Assembly (NCBI GenBank): GCA_014621425.1
Contig: JAANBB010000767.1
Coordinates: forward strand, 1-11,443
Direction of reading: 5' to 3'
Origin: Cylindrodendrum hubeiense
Lineage: Eukaryota; Ascomycota; Sordariomycetes; Hypocreales; Nectriaceae
DNA: 11,443 bases
Position 1 is the first letter of the stretch. Every line of letters starts with the position of its first letter. Below, piece after piece: positions 8,541-11,443 of the stretch. Made by a program: the position numbers and the translations under genes. The notes beneath the pieces were generated by a model. The model searched no databases and was not told the origin of the DNA. It saw nothing but the letters and a program-made list of their open reading frames with translations.

Positions 8541-8576
8541 TCTCCTCTCAGTTCTCCTCTCAGTTCTCCTCTCACT
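8541..8576. repeat. Tandem array, 12-bp unit x3 (TCTCCTCTCAGT)
   Basis: TCTCCTCTCAGT at 8541-8552 and 8553-8564, then TCTCCTCTCACT at 8565-8576. Strongly pyrimidine-rich on plus. Because the unit is a multiple of three it creates in-frame peptide repeats in every frame (Leu-Leu-Ser-Val in one, Ser-Pro-Leu-Ser in another), an artefact that makes chance frames look protein-like. Confidence 0.9.
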
Positions 8577-9060
8577 TCCCCTCATATGGAAACACGGCCA
8601 GCCCGCTTCTCTCTTGCATGGCATGCGAGCGGCCAGTGATAGAGGAGCGAATGTACGTGAAGGTACGGGTTTGACCCCACCGCGACCACGACCAACACAG
8701 CCAAGGTTTCTCCATTGCTTCTGCTTCCCAGCGTTTAGCCCCATTCCAGGCCTGGGCTCGGAGCTATTTTTTGCGTGAAATAAAAAAAGAACCCCATCGT
8801 GACCTGCAGCAGCTCTGTCACTCCACCGCGTGGGGCAGGGGTCCGCGATCAGTGAGGAGTAAAAGAAGAACAGAGAGCGGGGGGTTGGGATGTTGGCAAG
8901 CGCCGGCCTTGGCCTTGATCGGTGCGGCGCCGTGGCCGGGGGTCTCGAGTCTCGACTACCCAAACCCAGGTCGTCCATCGTGAAGAGGCCCAAGAGGCCC
9001 ATCTATCCTATCAGGCCATCTGTAAAGGCGACGAAGAAGAAAAAAAAAGAAGAAAATTCA

Positions 9061-9415
9061 CTAAACTCCCCCCCGCGAGAACACTTGCTCTGTGCCGAGC
9101 GGGTTCGATGGAGACTCCCCACGGAGCTTATTCGTATTGCACCGAACGCGACGCTCCCATTGTTCTCTCAGTCCAATGCCGTGTTCGGCTTCGGGAAATG
9201 CTGGTGCGTTTCGGGCGGTAAAAAATTTGGCACGGCGCCCCCGTCCATGAGAATTGAACTACCGAAAACCCGAAAGGCGACGACGAGGATGACGATGCCG
9301 ATGCCGAGGGGAGCCAGGACACGAGCGGGTTTTCCCTCCCTCNCCCCCCTTTGCTTCTCACGCGTTCCATTCTCGTGGGGATTCTCACACGCCAAGGGGT
9401 GCAAGGCTTTGTAAT
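9061..9415. other. Gene-free region between the poly-A tract and the rsc7 3' flank
   Basis: No coding region, RNA gene or mobile element is supportable. It contains a C7 run near 9068-9075, a GACGA/GATG-rich stretch at about 9278-9305 and one undetermined base (N) at 9343 within a C-rich tract. Frames crossing the N cannot be trusted. A weak tRNA B-box-like GTTCGATGG near 9104 lacks a pairing T-stem. Confidence 0.5.
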
Positions 9416-9761
9416 ATCATTTTGGTATTCCGAATTGTCTTGTCTCTGTGTGGCTCCTCTCTGGCCCGGTTGCTATCTCCAAGTCAAAATCAGCGAGCCA
9501 CCCCCGAGTTTATCCACGACTCCCCAACGCCTGTTTCCTCCGCCCCTAACCCGCACCGCAAAGCCGAGCCCGGCGCACGCCTATTCTAGCTTCCGGGCAG
9601 AATCCATCCATCCCAAACAATGCTTGTCGTTCGTAGTAGCAGTGGTGGCGGGCGGGTTGTGGTGATTGTAGTATACAGCAAAATCAGCAATCCTCTAACG
9701 CTCATCGTCCAGAAAAATCAACAAGCATGGACTTGAGACAAGCTGGAGAAGAGAGAATCCG
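9416..9761 (-). other. Probable 3' UTR and downstream flank of rsc7
   Basis: This segment follows the rsc7 stop codon in the direction of transcription. It has no supportable coding frame. On the minus strand it passes through T/A-containing sequence with TATACTACAAT (about 9665-9675), and further on AATGATATTACAAAG (about 9408-9422). I see no canonical AATAAA; fungal cleavage signals are degenerate, so the poly(A) site cannot be placed. Beyond it the sequence is pyrimidine-rich on the plus strand, with no feature I recognise. Confidence 0.4.
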
Positions 9762-11383
9762 TCATGACATGCTGTACGGAACAATGGCCTTGTCGATGAC
9801 GGGCTGGCGACGCGACATGTTCTCGCTCTCCAGGCCCCATTGTGATCGCCACGTCGTCTCCTTGCCCACGGCCTGGTCAAATGCCTTGCGGCACTCGGGC
9901 GGCAGCAGGTCCTTGACATCGTCGGACACAGCTGACAGCCCGCTAAACGACGCCAGGAAGTCGGCAGACTCGGCCTGGTTGTCCGCCGCCGAGACGACTC
10001 CAGCCGACGGCGTCGCAAAGTACGTGTCGGCGACGTAGAAGTTGCGAGCCATCTTGGGTGGGATCGGGGGGAATGCGGCAATGTCCTTGGCAGCCTCCTC
10101 ATCTTCGTCCATGACCTGCTCGAAGCGGGCTCGAGTCGGCTGCATCGTCACCGGGTACTGCATCACGTTGGTGTGGATATCATAGACGCCCGCATTGTTG
10201 AGCTTCCTTATGGCATTGATGCTGGCGTTGAAGGTGCTGTAAGGCAAAATTGTTAGTATTCCCGTGCATGCACTACTTGAGAGGGAAGAAACCCGACGTA
10301 CCTTGCCTCGCGGGCATGTTCCAGCATCCAGTTGACATCATTGACGTTCACCTTGCGCTTCTTGGACTCGACCTTGCCGTTCTGAACCGGCACAGAGGGC
10401 ACGTTGGTGTGATAAACGGCACTGGCGCCGTGCCACGCGACGTACTGGTTCTTGTTGTAGGGCTGTCCCTCGATGAAGTGGTCTTCGGGATCGGCGAGCT
10501 GACCTCCCACGACGCCATCAGCGCGAGCCTGGGTGACGCCGTAGTCGTCGAATATGCGCTTGCCGCCGACGATGATGCGGGCGCCGAACTCGCGGAACAC
10601 GGACCGGGCGGTGACGATACCTATCGAACGGCCCTTGTAGGAGTGGGGGATGATTTCCCGCTCAATCATGTCCCGCTTCTCGTCATCGTCGACAATGATC
10701 TTGTAGAGCTTGCGGTGCTTTGTGAAGAATAGGTAGCTGTCACGGAAGCCGACGCATCGCGCAGGCTCCGTGGACAGCATGTAGAGCCGGTTCCCGCGCC
10801 CCAGCACCGTGAAGGTGCGGCAGCGGTACTCGCGCCCGCCGTGGAGGTTGCCCTCCTTGTCGACCTTGGTCTCGCCCTCGGCGTCTTCGGGGAGGACGCA
10901 CTCGTCTTCCGCGATCTCGGCGACGGTGCCCTCGGCGTCGATGATCTGCTCAGCCTTGGGGGCTGAGGGGCCGCCCTTGCGACCGCCGCGTCCTCGCCAT
11001 CCGCCGCGACCGCGCCGCCGCGGAGTGTCGGCGTCCCGCTCGGGCACCGTCACCATGTTATCCCAGTCCGGCGGTCGGTTCTTAGGCGGGCGGCCGAGGC
11101 GTTTCCGTCGAACGACGGGCTGGGGGGGCGGCGTGGGTTCTTTGGCCGACTCCTCGTCTTCCTTGTCGACAGCGTCTTCGTCGTCGTCGCCAGACTCCTC
11201 CTTGGGCTGGTGGTCTCCATCATCGTCGTCGTCCAGATCAGGCACCGGCTGCTGCTCGTCGGCGGCGGCGGCCTCGGCGTCGGGCATGGCCTCGTCCTCG
11301 ATGTCGGCAAACCCTTTCGGCGTGCTCTCTGTGGATTTGGAACTGCGCGTCAGCTTCAATCGAATCTTCTGGCGCGGCGCCAT
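9762..11383 (-). CDS. rsc7: Rsc7/Swp82-family chromatin-remodelling complex subunit (Npl6-like), two exons
   Basis: Nuclear subunit of the RSC/SWI-SNF ATP-dependent nucleosome remodellers; the family is structural or targeting, not catalytic. The coding sequence joins exon 1 (11383-10302) to exon 2 (10236-9762): 1557 nt, 518 residues, ending in TGA. Visible in order: a basic N-terminus; an Asp/Glu-rich region (about 26-82); a basic GRPPK AT-hook-like motif (about 92-103); an Arg-Gly-rich segment (122-137); the conserved Rsc7/Swp82 core (about 146-305), including EYRCRTFTVLGRGNRLYMLS and the HRKLYKI stretch; a KKRKV basic patch (341-345) resembling a nuclear localisation signal; and a C-terminal region (346-518) with the block GVYDIHTNVMQYP (377-389). 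The start is chosen because ACCATGG is an ideal fungal context and no ATG lies upstream in frame within the window. The length is plausible for the family (yeast Npl6 is somewhat shorter). Whether it acts in RSC, SWI/SNF or both cannot be read from sequence. Family assignment is firm; the AT-hook and NLS roles are inferred. Confidence 0.93.
10237..10301 (-). other. Spliceosomal intron of rsc7 (65 nt)
   Basis: On the minus strand the donor reads AAG|GTACGT, with the first intron base at 10301. A perfect TACTAAC branch site lies at 10258-10252 and the acceptor TTACAG ends at 10237, about 16 nt after the branch adenosine. Removing it splits a serine codon (AG + C, residue 361) and joins the frames HAREA and STFNAS without a break. 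The length is not a multiple of three, so an unspliced transcript would be disrupted. Size and signals are typical of filamentous ascomycete introns. Confidence 0.95.
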
Positions 11384-11443
11384 GGTGCAGGGAGGCGACA
11401 ATCGCACGGGGCGGCGGGGAACAGAAGGTCTTCTCTCGCGTCG
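11384..11443 (-). promoter_or_regulatory. Partial 5' leader/proximal promoter of rsc7
   Basis: These 60 nt directly precede the rsc7 ATG and run off the window edge. Read on the minus strand they are C-rich, with a pyrimidine-rich stretch (CCTTCTGTTCCCCGCCGCCC), as is common just upstream of fungal start codons. There is no ATG in the segment, so no upstream ORF is visible. No TATA or CCAAT box is seen; the core promoter probably lies outside the window. Confidence 0.5.

Larger units (their letters stand above)
7690..9060. other. Gene-free region with CCAAT run, CT-rich tandem array and poly-A tracts
   Basis: Between about 8150 and 8780 stop codons are scarce and frames stay open in several phases on both strands (for example plus 7992-8639 and 8218-8778, minus 9002-8427). 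Because they overlap, at most one could be real, and none resembles a known family. The hydrophobic run in one of them comes from the 12-bp tandem repeat. AATAAA occurs on plus at 8779-8784 and a 9-A tract at 9040-9048. The CCAAT run at 8347-8366 suggests regulatory DNA. Confidence 0.45.

Noticed and set aside
7992..9002. Overlapping frames of 186-215 codons on both strands, one with a membrane-like segment
   Set aside because: They overlap in several phases, so most must be spurious. The Leu/Ser/Val hydrophobic run is a direct product of the 12-bp tandem repeat at 8541-8576.
9539..9554. CCCCTAACCC near the rsc7 3' flank, resembling a telomerase RNA template
   Set aside because: Only about 1.5 telomeric repeats. 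A match this short is likely by chance, and no pseudoknot or other telomerase RNA element was recognised around it.
10250..10732. 160-codon plus-strand frame opposite rsc7
   Set aside because: It lies antisense to the conserved Rsc7 core and the intron; its openness follows from rsc7 codon usage.
11384..11407. N-terminal extension of Rsc7 upstream of the chosen ATG
   Set aside because: The frame stays open, but the upstream codon at 11407-11405 is GTG, not ATG. The ATG at 11383 has an ideal ACCATGG context.

Overview
The window looks like nuclear DNA from a filamentous ascomycete (Pezizomycotina, probably a Sordariomycete; the class is an inference). It is moderately GC-rich. Its one clear gene has fungal splice signals: a GTACGT donor, a TACTAAC branch site and a 65-nt intron. 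The protein it encodes belongs to a fungal chromatin-remodelling family. There are no bacterial operon features, rRNA, recognisable tRNA, CRISPR array or intact transposon.

Right end (9762-11383, minus strand): a complete two-exon gene for an Rsc7/Swp82-family subunit (Npl6-like) of the RSC/SWI-SNF chromatin remodellers. The predicted protein has 518 residues: an acidic N-terminal region, a GRPPK AT-hook-like motif, an Arg-Gly-rich segment, the conserved Rsc7/Swp82 core, a KKRKV nuclear-localisation-like motif and a C-terminal domain. Only 60 nt of its 5' side lie inside the window.

Left and centre (1-9761): about 9.7 kb with no coding region I can support. The open frames here (up to about 215 codons) overlap one another on both strands, match no family I recognise and often run through simple repeats, so I treat them as chance frames. 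This block does hold structure. The first 2.4 kb is strongly enriched in GTAC and GTACTCC motifs. Short tandem arrays with 3-4 copies of 5-14 bp units recur along the block. There is a run of adjacent CCAAT boxes near 8.35 kb and several perfect palindromes. One plus-strand stretch near 1.8-2.25 kb reads like a pyrimidine-rich promoter followed by a G-free 5' leader.

The simplest reading is a long intergenic or regulatory region downstream of rsc7. It may include the far-upstream region, leader or non-coding transcript of a gene beyond the left edge. I found no convincing new multi-gene system. The most unusual features are the size of the coding-free block and its repeated short motifs.
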